Below are positions 15,900-24,226 of a stretch of DNA of 64,000 nt, one piece after another. Source of the DNA: Planctomycetota bacterium (GTDB taxonomy: Bacteria > Planctomycetota > Planctomycetia > Gemmatales > Gemmataceae); the NCBI GenBank assembly GCA_016191165.1, contig JACPPF010000044.1:1-64000 (forward strand), given 5' to 3'. Numbering within the stretch: the stretch's first letter is position 1; each line of letters starts with the position of its first letter. The translations under genes and the position numbers were made by a program. Below the pieces are notes generated by a model. That model had not been told where the DNA came from, searched no databases, and saw only the letters and a list, made by a program, of their open reading frames with translations.

Positions 15900-17384
15900 A
15901 TGTCCAAGGACCTGGTCGATCTGGTGCAAAACCTCGGCGCCCCGCGCGTGCTGGTCGTCGGCGATGTGATGATGGACCGCTACGTCTGGGGCGATGCCGA
16001 GCGCATCAGCCAGGAGGCGCCAGTCATTCTCTTGCGGGCAGACCGACGCGAGGAACGACTCGGCGGCGCCTCCAGCGTGGCCACCATGCTACGCGCCCTC
16101 GGCGCCAAGGTGCAACTCGCCGGCATCGTCGGCAACGATCACGACGCGGGACGCATTCGCCAGATGCTCACCGATCTCTCGATCGACCATGAAGCGGTCA
16201 TCACCGACGTCGACCGGCCCAGCACGGTCAAGGAACGCTACGTCGGCCGGGCGCAGCATCGCCATCCGCAGCAGATGATCCGTGTCGATTACGAAGACCG
16301 CCGGGCGATCAGTGATGCCATGCGCCGTCAGATCTTGCTGGCGATCCAAGGTCATCTCAAAAAAACCGATATCGTGCTCATCAGCGATTACGACAAGGGC
16401 GTCTGCACGCCCGGGCTTCTCAGTGCGGTTATCACGGCCGCGCGCGGGCTGGGCGTTCGCGTTGTTGCCGATCCCATTCGCGGACACGATTACCGCAAGT
16501 ATCACGGCTGTTCGGCGATCACGCCCAACCGCCTCGAGGCCGGTCTGGCCTCGGCCCGAACGTTGAACGACATGAACGCGGTTTGGGAGGCTGCCGCCCA
16601 TTTGCAAGAAACACTCGATCTCGAGGCGGCCGTCATCACCCTGGACAAGGACGGCATGGCGCTGAAGCACCGCGACGGGCGCGCCAAGCACTTCCCCACT
16701 CGCCCGCGGCAGGTTTACGACATCACCGGCGCCGGCGACATGGTCATGTGCGTGCTGGGCATGGCTCTGGCGGCGGGCGCGGATTACGAGCAAGCGATTC
16801 AGCTCGCCAACATCGCCGGCGGCCTGGAAGTCGCCAAGATCGGCGTCGCCACGGTGAGCCGCGACGAGATTCTCCATGACCTGTTGACCCCGGGCCAAAC
16901 CGGCGCGGGCTCGTTCAACAAAACCTTGCCCCTGGAAGCAACCGTGCAGGAACTGGATTATCGCCGGCGTCTGGGGCAGCGCGTCGTGTTCACGAACGGT
17001 TGTTTCGATGTGCTTCACGCCGGGCATGTGCAGTACCTGCAAGAGGCCCGGGCTCAAGGCGATCTACTGGTCGTCGGACTCAACAGCGACGCCTCGGTGC
17101 GGGCACTCAAGGGCAAGTCGCGCCCGGTACAAGCGCTGGCCGCCCGGGCTTTGGTGCTGGCTGCCCTGCAAGCGGTCGATTTCGTCACCGTCTTCGAGGA
17201 ATCGACGCCGATGCACCTCATCCAGGCCATCCGCCCCGACGTGCTCGTCAAGGGCGCCGACTACAGCAAGGAAGAAGTCGTCGGCTCCCAGTTCGTCGAA
17301 TCCTACGGCGGCCGGGTGCATCTGGCCACGCTGCACCACGGGCATTCGACGACGAATCTGATCGATCGCATGCGGGCGGCATAG
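15900..17384 (+). CDS. hldE: bifunctional heptose-7-phosphate kinase / heptose-1-phosphate adenylyltransferase
   Basis: A 494-residue fusion making ADP-heptose for LPS core. The N-terminal PfkB/ribokinase domain has V-V-G-D-V-M-M-D-R-Y-V-W-G (about 19-31), R-L-G-G-A-S-S-V-A and the D-I-T-G-A-G-D-M-V anion-hole/catalytic-base motif. The C-terminal nucleotidyltransferase domain starts near 361 with V-F-T-N-G-C-F-D-V-L-H-A-G-H, where H-A-G-H (373-376) is the HxGH signature. Length equals that of E. coli HldE. ATG 15900 is preceded by GGAGGGATGGTA, which settles the start over an upstream TTG. It works with the waaF gene that follows. Confidence 0.95.
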   Translation: MSKDLVDLVQNLGAPRVLVVGDVMMDRYVWGDAERISQEAPVILLRADRREERLGGASSVATMLRALGAKVQLAGIVGNDHDAGRIRQMLTDLSIDHEAVITDVDRPSTVKERYVGRAQHRHPQQMIRVDYEDRRAISDAMRRQILLAIQGHLKKTDIVLISDYDKGVCTPGLLSAVITAARGLGVRVVADPIRGHDYRKYHGCSAITPNRLEAGLASARTLNDMNAVWEAAAHLQETLDLEAAVITLDKDGMALKHRDGRAKHFPTRPRQVYDITGAGDMVMCVLGMALAAGADYEQAIQLANIAGGLEVAKIGVATVSRDEILHDLLTPGQTGAGSFNKTLPLEATVQELDYRRRLGQRVVFTNGCFDVLHAGHVQYLQEARAQGDLLVVGLNSDASVRALKGKSRPVQALAARALVLAALQAVDFVTVFEESTPMHLIQAIRPDVLVKGADYSKEEVVGSQFVESYGGRVHLATLHHGHSTTNLIDRMRAA

Positions 17385-17436
17385 CGGGTTTCCCTATCTC
17401 TCAAAGGGAAAGCGGAAATTGGCCGAAAGCAGGAAC

Positions 17437-18483
17437 ATGAACGTCGCAATCTTCCTACCCAACTGGATCGGTGACGTCGTGATGGCGACCCCGGCGCTGC
17501 GCGCGCTGCGCCAGCGGTTCGCGGGGGCGCGCCTGATCGCGGTGGGCCGGCCCTATGTTGCCGACGTGCTGGCGGGTTTACCCTGGTTTGACGCACACTT
17601 GTACCTCGATCGCACTGGTCCCTGGGCTCATCGCTGGCCCACCACTGCCTGGCAACTTCGCCGCCAGGGCATTGATCTGGCCGTGCTCATGCCCAACTCG
17701 TTTCGCTCCAGCCTCGTGGCCTGGCTCAGTGGCGCGAAACGCCGGATTGGCTTTCAGCGCGACCGTCGCGGCTGGATGCTCAGCGAACGGCTTCAACCCA
17801 TTCGTGACGATCACGGCGCGTTCAAACCCAGCCCGATCATCGATGACTACAACCGCATCGCTCAGGCCGCCGGGTGTCCCGATCCAGGATATCGCATGGA
17901 GTTGGCGACGACGCCGAGTGACGAGTCGGCGGCGGACGCCGTCTACGCCAAGTTCGGCCTCACCCAGCAGGACGACGTGATCTGCCTGAACCCCGGCGCC
18001 GCATTCGGCGCGGCGAAGTTTTGGCCCACGGATTCCTTTGCCCGGCTGGCGCAAGACCTCGTCGCGATGGCCGGCGTCAAGGTGCTCGTCCTGTGTGGCC
18101 CGAGCGAGCGCGAGCAGGCGCGTTCCATCGCCCGGCTCGCGAATCGCGCAAAAGTTTACACGCTGGCGGATGAACCTCTGTCGCTGGGGTTGACCAAGGC
18201 GTTGATCCGGCGCACTCGGTTGTTGGTCACCACGGACAGCGGCCCGCGCCACTTCGCGGCGGCATTTGATCGGCCTGTCGTGTCCCTCTTCGGCCCCACC
18301 TTCATTGACTGGACACGCACCTATTTCGCCAAGGAAATCATGCTGCAAAAGCCGGTTCCGTGCGGCCCGTGTCAACAGCGCGTCTGCCCGACCGATCATG
18401 CGTGCATGAGGCTGCTGACCCCGCGCGAGGTGCTGGCAGCCGCCCAGCGCGCTCTCGAAGGCTCCCTGCAAAAGGCGTGTTGA
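17437..18483 (+). CDS. waaF: ADP-heptose:LPS heptosyltransferase II
   Basis: A 348-residue GT9 family enzyme adding heptose to the LPS inner core, using ADP-heptose made by the preceding HldE. The N-terminal F-L-P-N-W-I-G-D-V-V-M-A-T-P-A-L-R-A-L is the WaaF signature. Later marks include V-I-C-L-N-P-G-A-A-F-G-A-A-K and V-T-T-D-S-G-P-R-H-F-A-A-A (ADP-binding). ATG 17437 is preferred over a TTG six codons upstream. The stop lies one base before the start of the next gene, indicating translational coupling. Confidence 0.92.
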   Translation: MNVAIFLPNWIGDVVMATPALRALRQRFAGARLIAVGRPYVADVLAGLPWFDAHLYLDRTGPWAHRWPTTAWQLRRQGIDLAVLMPNSFRSSLVAWLSGAKRRIGFQRDRRGWMLSERLQPIRDDHGAFKPSPIIDDYNRIAQAAGCPDPGYRMELATTPSDESAADAVYAKFGLTQQDDVICLNPGAAFGAAKFWPTDSFARLAQDLVAMAGVKVLVLCGPSEREQARSIARLANRAKVYTLADEPLSLGLTKALIRRTRLLVTTDSGPRHFAAAFDRPVVSLFGPTFIDWTRTYFAKEIMLQKPVPCGPCQQRVCPTDHACMRLLTPREVLAAAQRALEGSLQKAC

Positions 18484-18484
18484 C

Positions 18485-20071
18485 ATGGCCTGGGTCGAAA
18501 TTCTGCCGCGCTACGCATCACTCTTCCGCCGAGTCGGCCGGGACTCGGCGGCGTCGTTTCTGGCCTGGACCGGCGTGCTCGTCAATCAGCACCGCCATCG
18601 CCAAGTGGAGCAGGTGGGGCTTGCGAATGAACTCCCCTCACTCCTGGCCCCTCGTCCCGGGGAGGAGGGGCGGACCGATCGGTTTTTCATCAAGAAGGAA
18701 TACGCGGTAACCTGGCGGGATCGACTGCGAAACGCCTGGCACGGATTCGGGTGGTGCGCGACATCGGTGCGCGAGGGAGCGATCTTGCAGGCGCTGCGCG
18801 AGGCGGGCATTGGTTGCCCGGACGTCGCCGCGCTGGGGGAACAGGGTCGGGCCGCGTTCGTCGTGCTGAGCGATGAGTCGGCCAGGGCGGAATTGCGCGC
18901 GATCTTGCCGACGCTGTCCCCGCTGGACCAGGGTCGCCTCGCTGAAGCGCTGGGCCGGGAACTGGCGCGGATGCATGATGCGGGATTCGAGCATCCGGAT
19001 TTGTTCGCAAAGCATATTCTCGTATCACCCGATCCACATTCCCTTCGTTTTTGCATCCTGGACTGGCAGCGCGGCCGGCGCCGGCGCGTGGTCCGCTGGT
19101 CCGTGCGCTGCCGTGATCTGGCGCTGCTTGACGCGACCTTGCATGTGGCCCTGGCAAGCGATCTGCTGCGCCTGCGATGCCTGCGCGCCTATTGCAGGGC
19201 GACGAAATCCGAGGCGCCGCCGCTGGCGCGCCTGGCCTTGGAAATTCGCCGACGGTCCGAGCATTTGGGACGCAGTCGCAGTATCCGCGAGGTCGGCGGG
19301 CTGGCGATTCCAAAAAAGGATCAGCAATTCGTGCCGCTGTGCGAGGGGCGATTGCTGGTTGTGCGTTCGTTTCTTGACCGGGCGGTTGAAGAGAAGGTGG
19401 CCTGGCTATCGCGCCTCATGGAAACCAATCCTGTCACCGGTGCGTGTTGCCTGAACCTCGGTGAGCAAATTCTAGAAGTGGAAATTCATGGCGTCAGCCA
19501 GCCACCAATGCCGCGCTCGATGCCTGTCCTGGCGCATACGCTCTTTCGCCTTCAGCGCTTTGGTGTGCCGGCCCCGCGTTTGCTGGCGGTCGGCTATCCC
19601 GCCGGCGGCGCCTTCGTGCTGGTCGAGTCGCGGCGCACCATGCCGCTGGAACAGGCTCTCGCCAAGGCGGGGCTCGGCCGGCGCAGGCGCATGATGCGCC
19701 AAGCAGGCCGGCTTGTGCGGCTCATCCATGACGCGGGGTATCGCCTCCCACCTGGCGACGCCTGGGAGCGCCGCCTTGGCGTCGTGTCGTCCAGTGACGA
19801 GGTCGTCCTCGTCAGGGTGGAACCGTTGCTGCGTGATTCGGCGACTTGGCGGGAAAAGGCGCCCCTCGAATTCGCGCGTCCGAACTTGCGCCTGTCGCGC
19901 GGCGAACAAGTGCGGTTTCTGCTGGGTTACCTTGGACAGAAGCGCTTGCAGCACCACGATCGCGCCTGGATTTTCGCGTTCTCCGTGGGCCGAGACTCCG
20001 ATCGGGTTGGTCACTCCCAACCGGATCGATCCTCGCAACCGCGAACAGGGGAAAGGCAGTCGGCGTCATGA
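18485..20071 (+). CDS. tandem LPS-kinase-like protein (active plus degenerate kinase domain)
   Basis: 528 residues with two halves resembling the KdkA/RfaP/InaA lipopolysaccharide kinase fold. In the first (about 60-220) a lysine pair F-F-I-K-K-E-Y, the catalytic loop H-P-D-L-F-A-K-H-I-L and the metal-binding C-I-L-D-W-Q-R-G are present. The second (about 290-500) keeps R-L-I-H-D-A-G-Y-R and the nucleotide-fold scaffold but lacks an H-x-D-L loop and a clear D-F/W-x-R metal site, so it looks like a pseudokinase. It is packed between waaF (1-nt gap) and the next kinase (4-nt ATGA overlap). It probably phosphorylates a core sugar; the acceptor is unknown. A proline/glycine segment at residues 50-62 is repeat-encoded. 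Confidence 0.8.
   Translation: MAWVEILPRYASLFRRVGRDSAASFLAWTGVLVNQHRHRQVEQVGLANELPSLLAPRPGEEGRTDRFFIKKEYAVTWRDRLRNAWHGFGWCATSVREGAILQALREAGIGCPDVAALGEQGRAAFVVLSDESARAELRAILPTLSPLDQGRLAEALGRELARMHDAGFEHPDLFAKHILVSPDPHSLRFCILDWQRGRRRRVVRWSVRCRDLALLDATLHVALASDLLRLRCLRAYCRATKSEAPPLARLALEIRRRSEHLGRSRSIREVGGLAIPKKDQQFVPLCEGRLLVVRSFLDRAVEEKVAWLSRLMETNPVTGACCLNLGEQILEVEIHGVSQPPMPRSMPVLAHTLFRLQRFGVPAPRLLAVGYPAGGAFVLVESRRTMPLEQALAKAGLGRRRRMMRQAGRLVRLIHDAGYRLPPGDAWERRLGVVSSSDEVVLVRVEPLLRDSATWREKAPLEFARPNLRLSRGEQVRFLLGYLGQKRLQHHDRAWIFAFSVGRDSDRVGHSQPDRSSQPRTGERQSAS
18632..18670. repeat. CCCCTCACTCC...GGGGAGGAGGGG word inside the LPS-kinase gene
   Basis: The DNA CTCCCCTCACTCCTGGCCCC then CTCGTCCCGGGGAGGAGGGG encodes L-P-S-L-L-A-P-R-P-G-E-E-G in frame. 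It resembles the recC insert at 47040-47115 and the helicase insert at 59176-59203. It falls in a loop just before the ATP-lysine strand. Confidence 0.5.
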
Positions 20072-20988
20072 ATCCACTCCTGGAACAACCGGTCCGCCCG
20101 GGCTGGTGGCAACGGCTGTGCGCCGGTGCGCGCCGCCTCTTCGCGCGCGCCGACTGGCCTGACTTCGCCGGCACCGACTGGGCCGAGCGCATCATGGCTG
20201 TCGAGGTCACCGACGATTTTCACGCCAAGCAAGGCCGATCCACCGGTCGGTGGCTCTTGCAGGCCGCCGGCAAACAACTCGGCGTCTATTTGAAACGACA
20301 CTATCAACTCCCACGCTGGCACGGTTTGCTGGCCGCACTTTGGCCCGGCGGCGACTGGTCCCCCGCCATGCAGGAATGCCGCAACTTGCAATGGGCCGCG
20401 GGGCACGGCCTTCCCGTGCCGAAGGTGGTGGCAGCTGGCGAATTTCTGGATCCCTGGGGAAAGCTGCAAAGCTTTCTCGCCATCGAAGAGTTGACCGACA
20501 TGCTGCCGTTGCACCAGGCCATTCCCCTTGCCGCGCGGGAGCTTGACCCGCTCACGTTTCGCATCTGGAAGGCGGGGTTAATTAGGGAGATTGCGCGCTT
20601 GACCCGCTTCCTCCATCAACAAAAACGATTCCATAAAGATTTATATCTGTGCCATTTTTTCATCGCCCGTGCCGATATTAAAAACGTTTCCTGCTGGAAC
20701 GGGCGCGTCTTCATGATCGACTTCCACCGCCTGGCGCACCATCGTGTGACCTGGGGGGTCTGGGAATCCAAGGACCTGGGCCAGCTTCTGTATTCGTCCG
20801 AAGTCGCAGGAATTGACGTCCGCGATCGGTTGCGGTTCTGGCATGCCTACCTCGGCGATACTCGACGCACCGCCTGGGGTCGCTGGCTGCGGCGCGCCGT
20901 CGTGATGCGCGGCGGAAATTATCGCAAACACAACGTCAAGAGCGCGGTCAAGCGCGCCGCCGAGGCGAAAACGAAACAGGCCGCTTGA
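20068..20988 (+). CDS. LPS heptose kinase (RfaP/WaaP-like)
   Basis: A 306-residue member of the lipopolysaccharide kinase family that phosphorylates inner-core heptose. Kinase marks are G-V-Y-L-K-R-H-Y (ATP lysine), the catalytic loop F-H-K-D-L-Y-L-C-H-F-F-I and the metal-binding V-F-M-I-D-F-H-R-L. The ATG overlaps the upstream TGA (ATGA), so it is translationally coupled to the tandem kinase. The much longer frame open upstream is overlap with that gene. This catalytic pattern matches RfaP better than KdkA, but the assignment to heptose I is by similarity only. Confidence 0.88.
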   Translation: MNPLLEQPVRPGWWQRLCAGARRLFARADWPDFAGTDWAERIMAVEVTDDFHAKQGRSTGRWLLQAAGKQLGVYLKRHYQLPRWHGLLAALWPGGDWSPAMQECRNLQWAAGHGLPVPKVVAAGEFLDPWGKLQSFLAIEELTDMLPLHQAIPLAARELDPLTFRIWKAGLIREIARLTRFLHQQKRFHKDLYLCHFFIARADIKNVSCWNGRVFMIDFHRLAHHRVTWGVWESKDLGQLLYSSEVAGIDVRDRLRFWHAYLGDTRRTAWGRWLRRAVVMRGGNYRKHNVKSAVKRAAEAKTKQAA

Positions 20989-20998
20989 GGGGTTTTTG

Positions 20999-21063
20999 TT
21001 TGCCCGCTCGCCTTCGGCGCGCGGGCGCGGCAGGTGAACGCTCGCCCAAGGCGAGCGGCAAAA
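20999..21063. repeat. 16-bp inverted repeat, GGCGAGCGGC family
   Basis: TTTGCCCGCTCGCCTT (20999-21014) pairs with AAGGCGAGCGG... (21048-21063), with one bulged C. The GGCGAGCGG word also forms the outer stem of the element at 50154-50267. It lies between the heptose kinase and the glycosyltransferase, within the LPS operon. Confidence 0.8.
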
Positions 21064-21076
21064 CCGGGTACCGAGA

Positions 21077-22285
21077 ATGCGTGGAATGAATATCGCATTT
21101 TGCTACGAGAGCGTGCTGCCGGCGCGTGGCGGATGCGAAACCTACATCGCTGACCTGGCTCGACGACTTCTGGCCGATCGCCACGAGGTCCACCTTTACG
21201 CATGCCGCTGGGACGAACAGGCGCTTCCCGCCGGGATTCATTATCACCAGATTCCCACCAGCTGGGCGCCGCGTTTTCTCAAGCCGTGGCGCTTCGGCAA
21301 ACGCTGTCTCGAGGCCATATCGCAAGGCAACCACGACGCCACGATTGGCTTCGACAAGACCTGGGGCCAGGATGTGCTTTACCCGCAGGGGGGCCTGCAT
21401 GTCGCCAGTGCCGAACACAATCTCCGCAAGCATTACAACCCGTTGGTCCGCCGCCTGGCTGGCGTCATCAAGTGGTTCGATGCCGCTCACTGGTCGTATT
21501 CGCTGCTCGAACGCAAGCAATACTTCGGCCAGCACGCGCCGCTGATCGTGGTCAACAGTTTCATGGTGCGGGATCATTTCCTCAGGCACTATCACACGCC
21601 GCCGGGCCAGATTCACGTGGTGCGCAGCTCCATCGATCCGCAGCGGTTCCCGGAACAGGACCGCCTGAAATGCCGGCTGCATTGCCGGGAGCAATACGGC
21701 ATCGCCGCGCACGAGGTCGTCGGCCTATTCGCGGCCATGAATTACCATTTGAAGGGTCTCGAACCGCTGCTGTATGCGACGCAGCGGCTCCTGCAACGGC
21801 CGGAGTTCGCGGGCGTCACCCCAGCGTTTCGGCTCCTCGTCGTTGGCAAGCCGGAGGCGCGCGCCTATGAACGCCTGGCGAACCGGCTCGGCATCCGCGA
21901 TTTCGTGCGTTTCGTGGGCTACTGCCCCGAGATGCGCAACGCTTATTTCGCCTCCGATTTTCTGGCTCACCCGACCTTTTACGATCCCTGTTCCCTGGTC
22001 GTGCTGGAAGCCCTGGCGTGCGGATTGCCGATCATCACGACCCGGTTCAACGGCGCCAGCGAATTGATGCACGCCGCCAGCCCGCAGCAAGAAGGGTACG
22101 TCTTGAGCGACCCGCACGATCATCACGAACTTGGCTGGTGCCTGGCCCAAATGCTCGATCCCGCGCGCCGCCACGCTTTTGCTCTGGCCGCCCGACGCAC
22201 CGCTATGCAATGGACCTTCGAGCAACACTATCGGCAACTCCTGGGCGTTCTGTCCGAAGCCGCGCAGCGCAAGCAGGCGGCATGA
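21077..22285 (+). CDS. GT4 family glycosyltransferase (WaaG-like)
   Basis: A 402-residue GT-B retaining glycosyltransferase, likely adding a hexose to the LPS core, as WaaG does next to WaaP in enterobacteria. The N-terminal A-F-C-Y-E-S-V-L-P-A-R-G-G-C-E-T-Y acceptor-domain loop and the C-terminal nucleotide-sugar site D-P-C-S-L-V-V-L-E-A-L-A-C-G-L-P (E-x7-E type) are seen. No membrane segment is visible, so it is a peripheral cytosolic enzyme. ATG 21086 (M-N-I-A-F) is an alternative start. Last gene of the LPS run. Confidence 0.88.
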   Translation: MRGMNIAFCYESVLPARGGCETYIADLARRLLADRHEVHLYACRWDEQALPAGIHYHQIPTSWAPRFLKPWRFGKRCLEAISQGNHDATIGFDKTWGQDVLYPQGGLHVASAEHNLRKHYNPLVRRLAGVIKWFDAAHWSYSLLERKQYFGQHAPLIVVNSFMVRDHFLRHYHTPPGQIHVVRSSIDPQRFPEQDRLKCRLHCREQYGIAAHEVVGLFAAMNYHLKGLEPLLYATQRLLQRPEFAGVTPAFRLLVVGKPEARAYERLANRLGIRDFVRFVGYCPEMRNAYFASDFLAHPTFYDPCSLVVLEALACGLPIITTRFNGASELMHAASPQQEGYVLSDPHDHHELGWCLAQMLDPARRHAFALAARRTAMQWTFEQHYRQLLGVLSEAAQRKQAA

Positions 22286-22301
22286 TCTTCTTTGTTCAAA
22301 C

Positions 22302-22362
22302 GTCCGAGCCTGAGCGCCAGCGAAGGACCGAGCGCGCCCTTCGCTGGCGCTCAGGCTCGGAC
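22302..22362. repeat. 25-bp perfect inverted repeat
   Basis: Arms 22302-22326 (GTCCGAGCCTGAGCGCCAGC plus GAAGG) and 22338-22362 pair perfectly with an 11-nt loop, among the most stable hairpins in the window. It begins 16 nt after the stop of the glycosyltransferase, so it may also terminate or protect that mRNA's 3' end. Confidence 0.93.
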
Positions 22363-22376
22363 AATTTCGATGAACC

Positions 22377-22423
22377 AAAAAAAACACCGCCGCGCGCGAC
22401 CGGGGGCAGGTCGCGCGCGGCGG
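22377..22423 (-). terminator. strong intrinsic terminator of a minus-strand transcript
   Basis: A 15-bp perfect GC stem (22387-22401 with 22409-22423, 7-nt loop) is followed on the minus strand by TG and eight T residues (22384-22377). It cannot serve the plus-strand genes. It therefore marks the 3' end of a transcript coming from about 22900. Confidence 0.85.
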
Positions 22424-22870
22424 CGCTTCGAGCGCGAGCTTCCCGGGCTCACGCCATCGGTCGGCCAGGCACAAGTTTCTCCAAGCGTTCACTCTTGCTT
22501 CCGGCACTCCGGAAGTAAATCGCTCCTTGCCGTGCCAACCGAATCTGGAGGGCCGAAGCCCCCATGGAAGCCGACCCCGAGTAGAGGGCCGATCGGGTAA
22601 CGTCCTGCGGGCGCCCCGTGTCGCCCGATCCCGGCTTCGCGAACTGCGACAGCGTTCTTCACCGCCTTTCCATGCGGACCGATGAAATGGCGCCAGACCT
22701 CCCGGCGAGCCCTGGCCAGTCCGACTCAAATTAGGATCGGACCCGGCCGCACACCACTGTTCAAAAGGGCAATCACGACTCATTCGGATGACCAAAGTTA
22801 CACTGCGAGAAAACCCGGTTATCCGCCCAATGGCCGCTTTTTCAGGGCCGCGTCCAGACTCTAGAGGCGC
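22385..22870 (-). ncRNA. candidate structured non-coding RNA of about 450-490 nt
   Basis: Between the minus-strand terminator and about 22870 no frame has protein-like composition, yet the minus strand ends in a consensus terminator. Local hairpin-forming words are plentiful, for example GGGGGCTTCGGCCCTCC, CTTCCGGAGTGCCGGAAG, and GCCAGGG.../...GCGCC segments. I searched by eye for RNase P RNA (GAGGAAAGTCC), tmRNA (T-arm GGTTCGA), SRP RNA (GGAAGCAGCC) and 6S motifs and found none convincing. The 5' end is not defined. Confidence 0.45.
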
Positions 22871-22878
22871 CCGGGTTA

Positions 22879-22971
22879 GCGTGAAGTCTCAGAAAATATT
22901 TTTCATGCGTGAACGAGATTAGCTCTCACGTTTTCAGCTGACCGGGTTTGGCCACGTTTTGGAAGCGTGAG
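22879..22971. promoter_or_regulatory. three spaced GCGTGA[A/G] boxes
   Basis: GCGTGAA at 22879-22885 and 22907-22913 and GCGTGAG at 22965-22971, with a reversed CTCACG at 22925-22930. The 28- and 58-nt spacings and the AT-rich stretch between boxes (AGAAAATATTTTTCAT) fit a regulatory region upstream of the candidate minus-strand RNA. Confidence 0.35.
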
Positions 22972-23007
22972 CGAAAGTTTTTCGGTTCGGATCAACGTTT
23001 ATCGGCT

Positions 23008-23068
23008 ACGAGCCGCGACGGTAAAGGAGCGGAAGCGAGTCCAACGCTCCCTTACGGTCGCGGCTCGT
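23008..23068. repeat. 24-bp inverted repeat, GCGACCGTAAGGGAGCG family
   Basis: Arms 23008-23031 and 23045-23068 pair at 22 of 24 positions around a 13-nt loop. The right-arm word (GCGACCGTAAGGGAGCG when reversed) differs by one base from the element at 38530-38585. It ends about 35 nt before the tgt -10 box. Confidence 0.88.
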
Positions 23069-23102
23069 TAGTGAGGACAGGTCATTTCGTGGCGCGTGCG
23101 GT

Positions 23103-23108
23103 ATACTA
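23103..23108 (+). promoter_or_regulatory. TATACT -10 box, almost abutting the tgt start
   Basis: TATACT ends only 5 nt before the ATG of tgt. If used, transcription would start at or within the first codons, giving a leaderless or near-leaderless mRNA. No good -35 box or Shine-Dalgarno is visible. Confidence 0.4.
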
Positions 23109-23113
23109 TCGAG

Positions 23114-24226
23114 ATGCCATTTCGTTTTGAGTTGCTGCAAACCGAGAAAAAAGCCCGGCGTGGCCGCTTCCATACGGCACACGGCGTGGTGGAAACGCCG
23201 GTGTTCATGGCGGTCGGCACGCAGGCGACCGTGAAAGGCTTGACCCCCGATCAGCTCGATGCCGCCGGCGTGCAAATGCTGCTGGGCAACACCTATCACC
23301 TGACGCTACGTCCCGGGGACGAGGTGATCGCCCAGCTGGGGGGCCTGCATCGGTTCATGGGATGGCGGCGTCCCATCCTCACCGATAGCGGCGGATTTCA
23401 GATCTACAGCCTGGCCGCCAATCTCAAGATCGACGATCACGCCGCCGTCTTCCGCTCTCACCTCGATGGCGATCTGCTTGAGCTTACGCCGGAGAAAGCG
23501 ATTCGAATCCAGGAGAACCTGGGCTCGGACATCGCGATGTGTCTGGACGAATGCCCGCCCTTCGACACCCCGGCCGAGTATCGAGCCGTTGCCGTGAACC
23601 GCACATTGCTCTGGGCCGAGCGCTGCCAGGCGGCTCATCGTGCTGCGGATCAAGCTCTCTTCGCCATCGTGCAGGGTGGAACCGACATCGCATTGCGGAC
23701 GCGTTGTGCCGAGGCGCTCGCAAAACTCAACTTCCCCGGCTACGCACTGGGCGGCTTCAGTGTGGGCGAAACCCCCCAGCAGATGGCGGCCGCCCTCGAG
23801 CCGTCCGCGGATGCCCTCCCTGCCGACAAGCCCCGCTATCTGATGGGGGTCGGAAAGCCGCTGGATCTGTTGCTGGCGGTGGCGCGCGGCATCGACATGT
23901 TCGACTGCGTGATGCCGACGCGCAACGGTCGCAATGCGACCGCGTTTACCGGGACCGGGCAGGTGAAACTTCGCAACGCCTGCCACAAGCGAGATTCGGG
24001 ACCCCTGGAGTCCGATTGCCCTTGCCCGACCTGCACCCAGTTCAGTCGGGCCTATTTGCACCATCTTTTTTTGGCCGAGGAGATGCTGGGCCCAACGCTG
24101 GTGTCGTTACACAACCTGGCTTTTTACAACCGCCTGATGGCCGATATCCGCCGGGCGATCGAGGAACAACGGTTCGGCCAGTTTTACGCGGATCGGCTTG
24201 CCCGCTGGGGGGGCGAATTTCTATGA
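23114..24226 (+). CDS. tgt: queuine/preQ1 tRNA-guanine transglycosylase
   Basis: Exchanges guanine-34 for preQ1 in tRNAs with a GUN anticodon. The 370-residue length is normal. Key parts are L-T-D-S-G-G-F-Q-I (Asp91, substrate recognition/general acid), I-V-Q-G-G for base binding, F-D-C-V-M-P-T-R-N-G with the nucleophile Asp, and the zinc site C-P-C-P-T-C...H. The start M-P-F-R-F-E-L-L is chosen over an upstream ATG-like codon because it matches the family. It heads the tgt-yajC-secDF cluster. Confidence 0.95.
   Translation: MPFRFELLQTEKKARRGRFHTAHGVVETPVFMAVGTQATVKGLTPDQLDAAGVQMLLGNTYHLTLRPGDEVIAQLGGLHRFMGWRRPILTDSGGFQIYSLAANLKIDDHAAVFRSHLDGDLLELTPEKAIRIQENLGSDIAMCLDECPPFDTPAEYRAVAVNRTLLWAERCQAAHRAADQALFAIVQGGTDIALRTRCAEALAKLNFPGYALGGFSVGETPQQMAAALEPSADALPADKPRYLMGVGKPLDLLLAVARGIDMFDCVMPTRNGRNATAFTGTGQVKLRNACHKRDSGPLESDCPCPTCTQFSRAYLHHLFLAEEMLGPTLVSLHNLAFYNRLMADIRRAIEEQRFGQFYADRLARWGGEFL

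Noticed and set aside
21725-22795. 356-codon minus-strand frame over the candidate RNA gap
   Set aside because: It overlaps the glycosyltransferase and the terminator and has no protein-like motifs.
22385-22870. RNase P RNA, tmRNA, SRP RNA or 6S RNA identity for the gap
   Set aside because: None of the conserved cores (GAGGAAAGTCC, GGTTCGA T-arm, GGAAGCAGCC) could be found on either strand by eye.
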